DNA of 21,045 bases from Paulinella micropora (GCA_009731375.1 BJOX01000377.1:136616-157660), one strand, 5' to 3'. Numbered from the stretch's first letter, positions 1 to 11,201 are shown. The notes: generated by a model from the sequence alone, not told the origin. Translations and numbers: made by a program.

Positions 1-7
1 CTCTCTC

Positions 8-57
<50 letters not shown>

Positions 58-68
58 CTCACTCTCTA

Positions 69-101
<33 letters not shown>

Positions 102-221
102 GTGTCTCTCTCTGTCTCTCTCTCTGTCTCTCTCTGTCTCTCTCTATGTCTCTCTCTCTGTCTCTCTCTGTCTCTCTCTCTCTCTCTCTCTTTCTCTAAG
201 AGAGCTCTGAGAGAGAAAGAA

Positions 222-267
<46 letters not shown>

Positions 268-329
268 TGCGAGAGAGAGAGAGAGAGAGAGAGACCAAGA
301 CAGACAGAGATGAGAAAGAGAGAGAGAGT

Positions 330-366
<37 letters not shown>

Positions 367-379
367 TGGCAGAGAGAGG

Positions 380-411
<32 letters not shown>

Positions 412-413
412 TT

Positions 414-446
<33 letters not shown>

Positions 447-466
447 GTCTCTCTCGTCTCTCTCGT

Positions 467-513
<47 letters not shown>
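1..513. repeat. (CT)n / (GA)n / (CT)n dinucleotide block
   Basis: A CT-rich array with TGTC variants (1-198) changes at a short palindromic hinge containing agagctct into a GA-rich array (about 205-410). This returns to a CT array at about 413-513. Neighbouring arrays are therefore complementary to each other and could fold into long hairpins or cruciforms, and the pure purine/pyrimidine strands could form triplexes. No coding signal is seen; the open frames are Ser-Leu or Arg-Glu repeats forced by the dinucleotide. Confidence 0.95.
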
Positions 514-516
<3 letters not shown>

Positions 517-759
517 GTGTCTTTCTCTGCCTGTGTGTGTCTTTGTGTGTGTGTATGTGTATGTGGTGTTTGTGTGTGTGTTTTTGTGTGTGCATGTGGT
601 GTGTGTGTGTGTGTGTATTTGTGTGTGTGTGTCTGTGTGTGTGTGTGTGTGTTTGTGTATGTGTGTGTGTATGTGTGTGTGTGTGTGTTTGTGTGTGTAT
701 GTGAGTGTTTGTTGTGAGTGTGTGTATGTGTGTGAGTTTGTTTTGCTCGAGTGTATATT
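514..759. repeat. Imperfect (GT)n array
   Basis: A GT/TGTATG array is interrupted by single T or C changes. It ends in a short non-repetitive stretch near 738-759 (ttgctcgagtgtatatta) before the next GA array. It is a (CA)n microsatellite read on the other strand. Confidence 0.93.
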
Positions 760-813
760 AGAGAGAGAGAGAGAGAGAGGGAGAGAGAGCGAGATTGAGA
801 GAGAGAGAGCGAG

Positions 814-848
<35 letters not shown>

Positions 849-959
849 AATAGCAAGAACAAGAACAAGAGCAACAACAACAACAGCAACACAATCAGCA
901 AGAGTCAAGCAAAGGAGATGGGCGATGTTCCAAGAGGGGGGGGGGGGGAGGGGGGGGAG
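760..959. repeat. (GA)n array, A/C-rich linker and G runs
   Basis: A GA array (760-846) is followed by AAC/CAA-type trinucleotides (847-900), about 30 bp of ordinary sequence, and then G runs (about 935-959) that run directly into a gap. The long G runs could form G-quadruplexes and probably explain the failed assembly at 960. Confidence 0.9.
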
Positions 960-969
960 NNNNNNNNNN
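960..969. other. Assembly gap, 10 N
   Basis: Ten N lie between a poly-G tract and a CA array. The round number suggests a placeholder of unknown true length. Confidence 0.98.
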
Positions 970-1235
970 AAACAAACTCACACACATACACACACTCACT
1001 CACAACAAACACTCACATACACACACACACAAACACGCACACACACACGGTTGTGTGCTAGTAATGAAGAAAATCTACTGCCAGCACACATGCACACACA
1101 CACACACATATACATACAGACATACATACATACATACATACATACATGCATACATACATACATACATAACATACATACATACATACATACATACTTACAT
1201 ACAAACTACATACATAACTACCTACATACATAACT

Positions 1236-1283
<48 letters not shown>

Positions 1284-1885
1284 GCGCGCGCGCGGTTGTG
1301 TGCTAGTAATCAAGAAAATGTACTACAAGCACACATGCACACACACACACCACATACATACATACATACATAACATACATACATAACATACATACATACA
1401 TACATACATACATACATACACACAAACTACATACATAACTACATATATACATAACTACGCACACAGACACACACACGCGGTTGTGTGCTAGTAATCAAGA
1501 AAATGTACTGCACACATGTACACACACACACACACCACATACATACATACGTACAAACATACATACATACATACATACGTACATACATACATACATAACA
1601 TAAATACATACATACATACATACATGCATAACATACATACATAACATACATACATACATACTTACTTACTTACATACAAACTACATACATAACTACATAC
1701 ATACATAACTACGCACACACACGCACACACACACGCGCGGTTGTGTGCTAGTAATCAAGAAAATGTACTACAAGCACACATGTACACACACACTCACACA
1801 CACACCACATACATACATATATACACACATACCATACATACATACATATATGTAGTAATCAAGAAAATGTACTACAAACACACTT
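970..1885. repeat. (CA)n/(ACAT)n arrays with anchor family 1 (5 copies)
   Basis: CA and ACAT arrays are divided by a recurring non-repetitive block built around ggttgtgtgctagtaatcaa and continuing into agaaaatgtact. Copies begin at 1048, 1293, 1478 and 1738, and a shortened copy lies at about 1852-1884. All five are in the same orientation. The first four follow a CA or CG run and are followed by CACACA then ACAT arrays, so the whole is a higher-order tandem repeat with periods of roughly 115-260 bp. The first copy is the most diverged. Confidence 0.88.
1239..1294. repeat. (CA)15-(CG)13 alternating purine-pyrimidine tract
   Basis: A CA run (about 1239-1268) passes without interruption into thirteen CG dinucleotides (1269-1294). 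Alternating CG and CA is the classic sequence for left-handed Z-DNA. The Z-DNA potential is inferred from composition. Confidence 0.85.
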
Positions 1886-1972
1886 ACCCGCGCGGCGTCG
1901 CGGGGGCATCAGTGTCCTTATACAGAAAGGTATGATACATTGATAGAGTGGATAGATTGGATAGATGGATAG

Positions 1973-2051
<79 letters not shown>

Positions 2052-2229
2052 GTAGATAGATAGGTAGGTAGGTAGATAGATAGACGCGGCGTCGCGGGGG
2101 AATCAGTGTTAACATACAGAAAGGTATGATGCATGGATAGATTGGATAGATTGGATAGATGGATGGATGGATGGATGAGATAGACAGATAAGTAGATGGA
2201 TGGATGGATGGATGGATAATGGATGGATG

Positions 2230-2283
<54 letters not shown>

Positions 2284-2336
2284 CGCGGCGTCGCGGGGGA
2301 ATCAGTGTTAACATACAGAAAGGTAGAGATACATGG
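1886..2336. repeat. (GATA)n arrays with GC-rich anchor family 2 (3 copies)
   Basis: A GC-rich block (cgcggcgtcgcggggg, then atcagtgt and atacagaaaggta) starts at about 1891, 2085 and 2284. The copies are spaced 194 and 199 bp apart and separated by GATA arrays with GGTA and GGAT variants. Copies two and three agree almost exactly through the tac-agaaaggta end; copy one has ccttat where the others have taac. The high GC of the anchor contrasts sharply with its AT-rich surroundings. Confidence 0.9.
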
Positions 2337-2343
2337 ATCCTAC

Positions 2344-2415
<72 letters not shown>

Positions 2416-2428
2416 TTATCTATCTATT

Positions 2429-2459
<31 letters not shown>

Positions 2460-2490
2460 CCATCTATCTATCCATCTATCTATCTATCTG

Positions 2491-2522
<32 letters not shown>

Positions 2523-2555
2523 CCTACCTATATATCTACCTACATACGTACATAC

Positions 2556-2612
<57 letters not shown>

Positions 2613-2632
2613 CATCCATCCATCTATCTATA

Positions 2633-2668
<36 letters not shown>

Positions 2669-2681
2669 CATCCATCCATCC

Positions 2682-2743
<62 letters not shown>
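2337..2743. repeat. Long (TATC)n array
   Basis: About 400 bp of TATC carries scattered CATC, TTTA and TACC variants. Frames on this strand stay open because TATC encodes a repeating Leu-Ser-Ile-Tyr with no stop. The orientation is opposite to that of the preceding GATA arrays. Confidence 0.97.
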
Positions 2744-2862
2744 ATAGGAACTGACACAGGCCTCTCCCCAAACTCCGAACAAAGGTACAGATTCTCTTCT
2801 ATATATATATATAATATATATATATATATACCTCTCCCCACACTCCGAACAAAGGTCCAGAT

Positions 2863-2929
<67 letters not shown>

Positions 2930-3081
2930 CTTTCTCTCTCTCTCTATATATATATGTATATATATTATATATATATACATATCTTTCTCTCTCTCTCTAT
3001 ATATATATATATATGTATGTATACATATATATATATATATATTTATATATATATGTATACATACATATATATATATATATA

Positions 3082-3106
<25 letters not shown>
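2744..3106. repeat. (TA)n and (CT)n tracts with anchor family 3 (2 copies)
   Basis: The block cctctccccacactccgaac, continuing aaaggtccagattctct, occurs at 2761-2800 and 2831-2868, 70 bp apart, with two or three differences. Each copy is followed by CT and/or TA tracts. The remainder is alternating TA arrays broken by four short CT runs. Confidence 0.88.
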
Positions 3107-3118
<12 letters not shown>

Positions 3119-3120
3119 CT

Positions 3121-3168
<48 letters not shown>

Positions 3169-3228
3169 GCTTGCTTTCTTTCTCTCTTATCTGCTAGCTC
3201 TATCGCTTCGGGCGCCGCGTTATCCGAT
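3107..3228. repeat. (TTTC)n array and short GC-rich linker
   Basis: A TTTC array (about 3107-3185) is followed by about 40 bp of ordinary GC-richer sequence (gcttcgggcgccgcgttatc). This leads without a break into the 42-bp minisatellite. Confidence 0.9.
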
Positions 3229-3354
3229 AGAAATGCTGCCTCCTCTCTCCCCTCTCAGTCTCTATCTGGGAGGAATGCTACGTCCTCTCTCCCCTCTCAG
3301 TCGCAATCTGGGAGAAATGCTGCGTCCTCTCTCCCCTCTCAGTCTCAATCTGGG
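3229..3354. repeat. 42-bp minisatellite, 3 units
   Basis: Three exact-length units cover 3229-3270, 3271-3312 and 3313-3354. Each reads agaaatgctgc followed by a pyrimidine-rich stretch and ends in atctggg. The differences are few: agg for aga, acg for gcc/gcg, and tctcta, tcgcaa or tctcaa. In the plus frame each unit would encode [14 protein letters not shown] (14 residues), and the length keeps frame. However, the same frame runs into microsatellite on both sides, so coding is not supported. Confidence 0.92.
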
Positions 3355-3652
3355 GATACCCGCGCCGCAGGTGTATCTATACTTGAACACACACACACAC
3401 ACCTGTTTTCAAGTGAAAACACACACACACTCATACACACACACACACACACACACCACCACCACCACCTCCAACCAACCAACCAAACAAACCAAAACCA
3501 AAACAACAACGATCAACAAAAACAACACAAAAGCAAACAAACAACAATACAACAAAAACAACAGCAAACGTACACAGTCCACCTTGTTCACTTTAGTTAT
3601 ATAGTGTACTCCTCTGACATGCCTCCCCCTGACATCTTTAGGATATGGAAAA
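3355..3652. repeat. A/C-rich low-complexity DNA
   Basis: CA arrays, a short CCA run (about 3455-3470), and then CAAA/ACAAC sequence with almost no G on the plus strand (about 3470-3570). About 80 bp of ordinary sequence leads to the next repeat. No gene is visible. Confidence 0.85.
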
Positions 3653-3870
3653 GTGAATAATTTCGGCCACCTCAAATTTGGGGGGGGGGGGGGAACGTAT
3701 TTTGCGGTGAAAAGAATAGGGAAGAATTCCGGCCACCCCAAAGTTTTGTGCAAAAAAAACGTATTCAGCGGTGAAAAATTCACTGGCCGAAATATTTCAC
3801 CCAAAGTTTTGTGCAAAAACAACGTATTCTGCGGTGAAAAATTCACTGGCCGAAATATTTCATTCGTCCT
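3653..3870. repeat. 63-bp tandem repeat, about 3 units
   Basis: Units with the core caaagttttgtgcaaaaa, then acgtattc(t/a)gcggtgaaaaattcactggcc, recur with a period of exactly 63 bp (3739 and 3802; ggccgaaat at 3785 and 3848). A more diverged first unit lies at about 3660-3720 and has a 14-base G run in place of part of the core. The unit contains short inverted stretches (aaatatttc; ggtgaaaaattcactggcc). Similar wording recurs at 15071-15250. It is probably a fragment of a larger dispersed repeat. Confidence 0.85.
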
Positions 3871-3916
3871 TACAACAACTTACAAGAAGAAACGCACAAC
3901 ACACTATAACTTTTAG

Positions 3917-4042
3917 CGGTCACCTCCACAAAATGCGGTCAGGTTACCGATAAAACTACATATGCGGCGCGCAAAATTTGACGCGTTTTGCGGGCTCGCC
4001 GGCCCGGCTCCGGCTCGCCCGCAAAACACGTCAAATTTGTGG
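3917..4042 (+). mobile_element. Double-hairpin (MITE-like) element, copy A
   Basis: This is the first of three dispersed copies (others at 6124-6253 and, inverted, 13527-13665). The element has two adjacent hairpins. The first pairs gcggtcacct with aggttaccg (3916-3950). The second pairs 3974-3995 with 4017-4038: arms aaatttgacgcgttttgcgggc and its near-perfect complement, one mismatch in 22, around a 21-base GC-rich loop. It has no open frame. The structure and dispersal suggest a non-autonomous foldback or MITE-type element. No target-site duplication can be seen because the flanks are TA repeat. Confidence 0.75.
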
Positions 4043-4131
4043 CTATATTATATATATATATATATATATGTATATGTATGTATATATATATAAAGTAACA
4101 GACAGAGAGAGCAAACGTCTACCGGAAATAG

Positions 4132-4195
<64 letters not shown>

Positions 4196-4237
4196 AAAGT
4201 AACAAACAGAGAGATCAAACGTCTACCGGAAATAGTT

Positions 4238-4294
<57 letters not shown>

Positions 4295-4371
4295 ATATAT
4301 ATATATAAAGTAACAAACAGAGAGCAAACGTCTACCGGAAATAGTTTTATATGTATATATATATATATATG

Positions 4372-4419
<48 letters not shown>

Positions 4420-4440
4420 CGTGTGTGTGTGTGTGTGCGC
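4043..4440. repeat. (TA)n arrays with anchor family 4 (3 copies)
   Basis: TA and TG arrays are divided by the block taaagtaacaaacagagaga, continuing caaacgtctaccggaaatagtt, at 4091-4134, 4195-4237 and 4306-4347. The periods are 104 and 111 bp. The copies share one orientation, and the differences are single bases or 2-3 base indels in the GAGA part. Confidence 0.92.
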
Positions 4441-4483
4441 ATTGGCGAGTGTCAAACAGAATTATATATATATAATATAATAT

Positions 4484-4533
<50 letters not shown>

Positions 4534-4555
4534 CATGGAAGTACATCGGCGAGTG

Positions 4556-4610
<55 letters not shown>

Positions 4611-4966
4611 TATACATATATATATATACATACATATATATATATTATATATATATATATATATATTATATATGTATGTATGTGCATGGTAGTACCTCGG
4701 CGAGTGTCACGCAGAATTATATATGTATATATGTATGTATGTATGCATATATGTATGTATGTATCTATGTGTGTAATATATGTATGTATATATATATATA
4801 TTTATGTATGTATGTAATATATGTATGTATGTATGTGTATGTATGTATGTATGTATGTATGTATGTGATATATGTATGTATGTATCTATGTATGTATGTG
4901 TATGCATGTATGTATGTGCATGGTAGTCGGCGAGTGTCACGCAGAATTACATATATTATACATATG

Positions 4967-5009
<43 letters not shown>

Positions 5010-5031
5010 CATATACATACATATATATATG

Positions 5032-5081
<50 letters not shown>

Positions 5082-5146
5082 TTTATAGTGTGTGTGTCTG
5101 CATGTATGTGTATGTCAGGTCCCCGGCGAGTGTCACGCAGAATTAC

Positions 5147-5232
<86 letters not shown>

Positions 5233-5300
5233 TGTGTGTGTGTGTGTGTGTCTGTATGCATGTGTATGTCAGGTCCCCGGCGAGTGTCACGCAGAATTAC

Positions 5301-5347
<47 letters not shown>

Positions 5348-5595
5348 GTGTGTGTCTGTATGTATGTGTATGTCAGGTCCCCGGCGAGTGTCACGCAGAA
5401 TTATATATATATATGTATATATATGTATGTATATATATGTATATACATATTTATATATATTTATAGTGTGTGTGTCTGTATGTATGTGTTTGTCAGGTCC
5501 CCGGCGAGTGTCACGCAGAATTATATATATATTTATATTATAGTGTGTGTGTCTGTATGTATGTGTATGTCAGGTCCCCGGCGAGTGTTACGCAG

Positions 5596-5643
<48 letters not shown>

Positions 5644-5716
5644 ATATATATATACATAGTGTGTGTGTCTGTATGTATGTGAATCTCAGGTCCCCGGCGA
5701 GTGTCACGCAGAATTA
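4441..5716. repeat. Anchor family 5: ten copies set in (TA)n/(GT)n
   Basis: The motif cggcgagtgtcacgcagaat begins at about 4443, 4547, 4698, 4928, 5124, 5278, 5382, 5502, 5579 and 5695. The last six copies carry a longer leader (gtgtgtctgtatgtatgtg, tatgtcaggtccc), so each unit is leader, anchor, then TA array. The first two copies are degenerate (4443 has aaacag; 4547 stops after gagtgt). Spacing falls from about 230 to about 77 bp. This is a clear higher-order repeat in which the complex part is conserved and the TA length varies. Confidence 0.93.
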
Positions 5717-6123
<407 letters not shown>

Positions 6124-6253
6124 TTATCGGTCACCTCCACAAAAATTTGTCCAGGTTGCCGATAAAACTACATATGCGGCGCGCCAAATTTGACGTGTTT
6201 TGCGGGCTCGCCGGCCCGGCTCCGGCTCGCCCGCAGAACGCGTCAAATTTGTT
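6124..6253 (+). mobile_element. Double-hairpin (MITE-like) element, copy B
   Basis: Same order and orientation as copy A. The first hairpin is ttatcgg-tcacct paired with aggttgccgataa (6124-6165). The second hairpin pairs 6186-6207 with 6229-6250, with two mismatches in 22, and has the same 21-base GC-rich loop. The arms differ from those of copy A at positions that still mostly pair. The element starts at ttatcgg immediately after an AT-rich block. Confidence 0.78.
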
Positions 6254-6283
6254 GTTAACCGCTAAATACAATAAGGTAGGGGC

Positions 6284-6338
<55 letters not shown>

Positions 6339-6416
6339 CATCTATCTATCTATCTATCTATCTAATGTAGGGGCATTACGGGGATCGCCCTGGAGCAGCT
6401 GCTGCTTCCCCTCTGT
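6254..6416. other. Short ordinary sequence around a TATC array
   Basis: The block taggggcat occurs on both sides of a TATC array (about 6277-6285 and 6368-6376). It is followed by about 45 bp of GC-richer sequence containing the palindrome agcagctgct (about 6396-6405). No gene is visible. Confidence 0.6.
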
Positions 6417-6419
6417 ATG

Positions 6420-6454
<35 letters not shown>

Positions 6455-6475
6455 CGCAAAGTATATCTCAGCCCG

Positions 6476-6549
<74 letters not shown>

Positions 6550-6606
6550 GTCTGTCTATCTATCTATCTGTCTATCTATCTGTCTTTCTATCTCTCTATC
6601 TATCTC

Positions 6607-6661
<55 letters not shown>

Positions 6662-6686
6662 CAGTCGCCAAGTATATCTCACCCCG

Positions 6687-6748
<62 letters not shown>
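6417..6748. repeat. (TATC)n arrays with anchor family 6 (2 copies)
   Basis: The block ctcgcaaagtatatctcagc, ending cccgctatc, lies at about 6452-6480. Its relative, gtcgccaagtatatctcacc then ccgctatc, lies at about 6664-6691. Both are embedded in TATC with TGTC and TCTC variants. Confidence 0.88.
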
Positions 6749-7190
<442 letters not shown>

Positions 7191-7211
7191 ACATTGTAGA
7201 GACTTCTAGTT

Positions 7212-7273
<62 letters not shown>

Positions 7274-7319
7274 GTGTTGTGCTGTGCTTTGCATGTATGT
7301 ATTGATACAGCAATCTATC

Positions 7320-7363
<44 letters not shown>

Positions 7364-7488
7364 ATCTATCTATCTATCTATCTATCTTTGTATCTATCTA
7401 TCTATCTATCTATCCATCTATCTATCTATCTATCTATCGATCGATCAATCTATCTATCCATACATCTATCTATCCATCTATCTGTCTG

Positions 7489-7527
<39 letters not shown>

Positions 7528-7571
7528 GTCTATCTATCTATCTGTCTATCTATCTATCTATCTATCTATCC

Positions 7572-7624
<53 letters not shown>

Positions 7625-7664
7625 ACTGCCTCCTTCTACTCTCCTCTCTTTGAGAACTTGTAGT
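7191..7664. repeat. (TA)n, (GT)n and (TATC)n with short unique linkers
   Basis: About 25 bp of ordinary sequence (acattgtagagacttctagt) precedes TA and GT tracts, then a TATC array (7312-7625) with a GATC island near 7437. About 40 bp of ordinary sequence (7626-7664) separates it from the ATGT array that follows. Confidence 0.9.
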
Positions 7665-8427
7665 ATATATGTATGTATGTATGTATGTATTCATGTATGT
7701 ATGTATGTATGTATGTATGCATGTATGTATGTATGTATGTATGTATTTATGTATGTATGTAAGTATGTATGTAAGTATGTATGTAAGTATTTTTGTATGT
7801 CAGTATGTATGCATATATGTATGTCAGCAAGTAAGTAAGCAAGTAAGTAAGTATGTATTCATGTATGTATCTATGTATGCATGTATGTATGTTTGTAAAT
7901 ATGTATGTATGTATGTATGTATGCATGTATGTATGTATGTATGTATGTATGTATGTATGTAGCTATGCAAGTATGTATGTATTAAGTCTGTATGTATGTA
8001 TGTATGTATGCATGTATGTATGTATGTATGCATGTATGTGTGTATGTATGTATGTATGTATGTATGTATGCATGTATGTATGTATGTATGTATGTATGTA
8101 TGCATGTATGTAAGTAAGTATGTATTAAGTATGTATGTATGTATGTAAGTATGTATGTAAGTATGTATGTAAGTATGCATGTATGTATGTATGTATGCAT
8201 GTATGTATGTATGTATGCATGCATGTATGTATGCATGTATGTATTTATGTATGTATGCAAGTATGTATGTATGTATGTAAGTATATATGTATGTATGTAA
8301 GTATGCAAGTGTGTATGTATGTATGTAAGTATGTATGTAAGTATGTATGTATGTATGTATGTATGTATGTATGTGTGTGTGTGTATTTAAGTATGTAAGT
8401 ATGTAAGTATGTTTGTAAGTATGCAAG

Positions 8428-8458
<31 letters not shown>

Positions 8459-8535
8459 GTATGTAAGTATGCATCCAAGTGTGTGTGTATGTATGTATGC
8501 ATGTATGTATGTATGTATGTATGTAGGTAGGTATG

Positions 8536-8566
<31 letters not shown>

Positions 8567-8690
8567 GTATGCAAGTGTGTATATATGTATGTATGTATGT
8601 ATGTATATATGTATGTATGTATGTTTGTATGTAAGTATGCAAGTATGTATGTATGTATACAAGTATGTATGTATGTGTTTTTCAGTAAGC
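7665..8690. repeat. 1-kb (ATGT)n array
   Basis: Almost pure GTAT/ATGT tetranucleotide for about 1,025 bp. Variants such as GCAT, AAGT and TTGT are themselves often 8- or 12-bp periodic (for example gtatgtaagtatgtaa), which points to repeated internal duplication. Open frames are Tyr-Val-Cys-Met repeats on one strand and His-Thr-Tyr-Ile on the other. Confidence 0.97.
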
Positions 8691-8717
8691 TTGGAGCAGA
8701 CCCTGCGCAGCTCCAAC

Positions 8718-8782
<65 letters not shown>

Positions 8783-8836
8783 TGTATGTATGTATGTATG
8801 TATGTATGTATGTATGTGACCCTGCGCAGCTCCAAC

Positions 8837-8904
<68 letters not shown>

Positions 8905-8968
8905 GTATGTATGTATGTATGTGTGTATGTATGTATGTATGTATGTGACCCTGCGCAGCTCCAACAGG

Positions 8969-9056
<88 letters not shown>

Positions 9057-9060
9057 TATG

Positions 9061-9091
<31 letters not shown>

Positions 9092-9120
9092 CAGACCCTG
9101 CGCAGCTCCAACAGGTATTT
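8691..9120. repeat. Anchor family 7: four copies set in (TA)n/(ATGT)n
   Basis: The motif accctgcgcagctccaacag, then gtat, begins at about 8699, 8818, 8947 and 9094 and is essentially invariant. Each copy is followed by a TA array and then ATGT, so the unit is anchor-TA-ATGT with periods of 119, 129 and 147 bp. Each anchor ends in acag-gtat, which resembles a 5' splice site, but no exon is supported. Confidence 0.93.
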
Positions 9121-9237
9121 ATATATATATATATACATATATATATATACATTTGTATATATATATATATATATGTATATGTATATGTATATATGTATAT
9201 ACGTATTTATGTTTCCATCTATGTAATCTTATCTATG

Positions 9238-9268
<31 letters not shown>

Positions 9269-9400
9269 TATATGTATGTATGTATTCATGTATGTATCTA
9301 TGTAATCTTATCTGTGTGAATGTATGTATGCATGTATGTATGTATTTATGTATGCGTGTATCTATGCATTCATCTATGCATGTATCCATGTATCACATTA
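9121..9400. repeat. (TA)n and (ATGT)n arrays
   Basis: TA arrays (to about 9200) grade into ATGT with a twice-repeated taatcttatctatgt-type variant (about 9227 and 9303). No gene is visible. Confidence 0.93.
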
Positions 9401-9568
9401 TATTTCACGGCAAGCTACCCATATTTTGTGGTTGTTTGTATTAATGTAAGATAGATAGATAGATTGATAGATAGATAGATAGATAGACAGATGGATAGAT
9501 AGATAGATAGATAGACAGATGGATAGATAGATAGATGACCCATATTTTGTGGGTGTTTGTATTAATGT

Positions 9569-9604
<36 letters not shown>

Positions 9605-9605
9605 C

Positions 9606-9663
<58 letters not shown>

Positions 9664-9747
9664 ATAGATAGCTAGGTAGGTATGCAGATAGATAAATAGA
9701 TAGATAGATAGATACACAGATAGATAGACAGATAGATAGACAGATAC

Positions 9748-9795
<48 letters not shown>

Positions 9796-9843
9796 TCAGA
9801 TAGTCAGATAGATAGATAGATAGATATATAGATAGATAGATAG
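9401..9843. repeat. (GATA)n arrays with anchor family 8 (2 copies)
   Basis: The block acccatattttgtgg, then tgtttgtattaatgtaa, occurs at about 9417-9450 and 9538-9571. Each copy is followed directly by a GATA array with GACA and GGAT variants. Just upstream of the first copy, tttcacggcaagct (about 9406) resembles the short motif that flanks the foldback at 13034 and 13344. Confidence 0.9.
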
Positions 9844-9858
9844 AAGAAAAATGTTATT

Positions 9859-9898
9859 CCCCGGGATTCGTTCGCATTTTACGGCTGAATTCCCGGGG
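9859..9898. repeat. Short hairpin with ccccggga arms
   Basis: An 8-bp perfect stem, ccccggga (9859-9866) with tcccgggg (9891-9898), has a 24-base loop. It lies at the start of a 360-bp stretch of ordinary-complexity DNA. Confidence 0.7.
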
Positions 9899-9916
9899 TC
9901 CTGTCTGACTGATATA

Positions 9917-10120
9917 GTTCCTAACTCTTAAGTACAATGAACAATGACTTTAAGCGCTTCGATCTCAGCGAATACGTGTATCCATCACGTGTGTTATGGC
10001 TCATTAGAAAGCTCTTGATCAGAGCTTTTAAAACGAGCCACTGCACAAGCAACAAGCATGAGAAATAGCTGAGATGGAAGCGCTTGAAGTCGTTGCTCGT
10101 TGTGCTTAAGAACTACTAAC
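9917..10120. mobile_element. 204-bp foldback element (near-palindrome)
   Basis: Two arms of 102 bp meet at tgatca (10016-10021). The outer 53 bp of each arm are complementary at about 43 positions, with no gap: gttcctaact and cttaagtaca on the left answer agttcttaag and the following bases on the right. The middle part is weak. The inner 20 bp are strong again: tggctc with gagcca, and aaagctct with agagcttt. Most outer-arm differences are transitions. There is no open frame. A MITE, a foldback transposon or a hairpin small-RNA precursor are all possible; the sequence alone does not decide. Confidence 0.75.
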
Positions 10121-10206
10121 TTCTCATGCAATTTGGGTTTGCAAGGCTATCAATACAGTACACGCACAGCTGCAGCTGCTTCAAACAGTCGCCCAGGAAA
10201 GGTAAA

Positions 10207-10208
10207 GG

Positions 10209-10266
<58 letters not shown>

Positions 10267-10285
10267 CACCATTACCACCACCACG

Positions 10286-10359
<74 letters not shown>

Positions 10360-10368
10360 CACCACCAT

Positions 10369-10438
<70 letters not shown>

Positions 10439-10476
10439 GCTACTACTACTACTACTACCACCACCATCAACACCAA

Positions 10477-10546
<70 letters not shown>

Positions 10547-10611
10547 ACTACTACTACCACCACTACTATACTACTACTTCTACTACTACTACTACTAGTA
10601 GTAGTAACTAC

Positions 10612-10693
<82 letters not shown>

Positions 10694-10718
10694 CAATACT
10701 ACTACTACTATTACTACA

Positions 10719-10801
<83 letters not shown>

Positions 10802-10816
10802 CACCACTACTACTTT

Positions 10817-10883
<67 letters not shown>

Positions 10884-10941
10884 GCTGCTGCTGCTACTTC
10901 GACTGCTACTTCGACTGCTACTACGACTACTACTACTACTT

Positions 10942-11025
<84 letters not shown>

Positions 11026-11029
11026 TCTC

Positions 11030-11083
<54 letters not shown>

Positions 11084-11085
11084 TA

Positions 11086-11118
<33 letters not shown>

Positions 11119-11145
11119 GTAGTAGTAGTAGTAGTAGTAGTAGTA

Positions 11146-11201
<56 letters not shown>

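Noticed and set aside
2333-3604. 423-codon plus-strand open frame
   Set aside because: It consists of TATC, TA, CT and CA arrays read through; the protein is Leu-Ser-Ile-Tyr and similar repeats with no domain.
3409-3916. Open frames of 145 (minus) and 87 (plus) codons over the 63-bp repeat
   Set aside because: The 63-bp period keeps frame, which opens both strands; poly-G and CA repeat are included and no domain is recognisable.
4441-5716. Possible CRISPR-like array (short conserved repeats with spacers)
   Set aside because: The spacers are TA and GT microsatellites of varying length, there are no cas genes, and the setting is eukaryotic.
8718-8722. Splice donor at each family 7 anchor
   Set aside because: Only a five- to six-base match, with TA repeat following and no coding exon before it; kept only as a low-interest note.
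10100-11119. 339-codon plus-strand open frame of poly-Thr, Ser and Tyr
   Set aside because: A trinucleotide array has a stop-free frame by construction; the segment before it shows no gene features.
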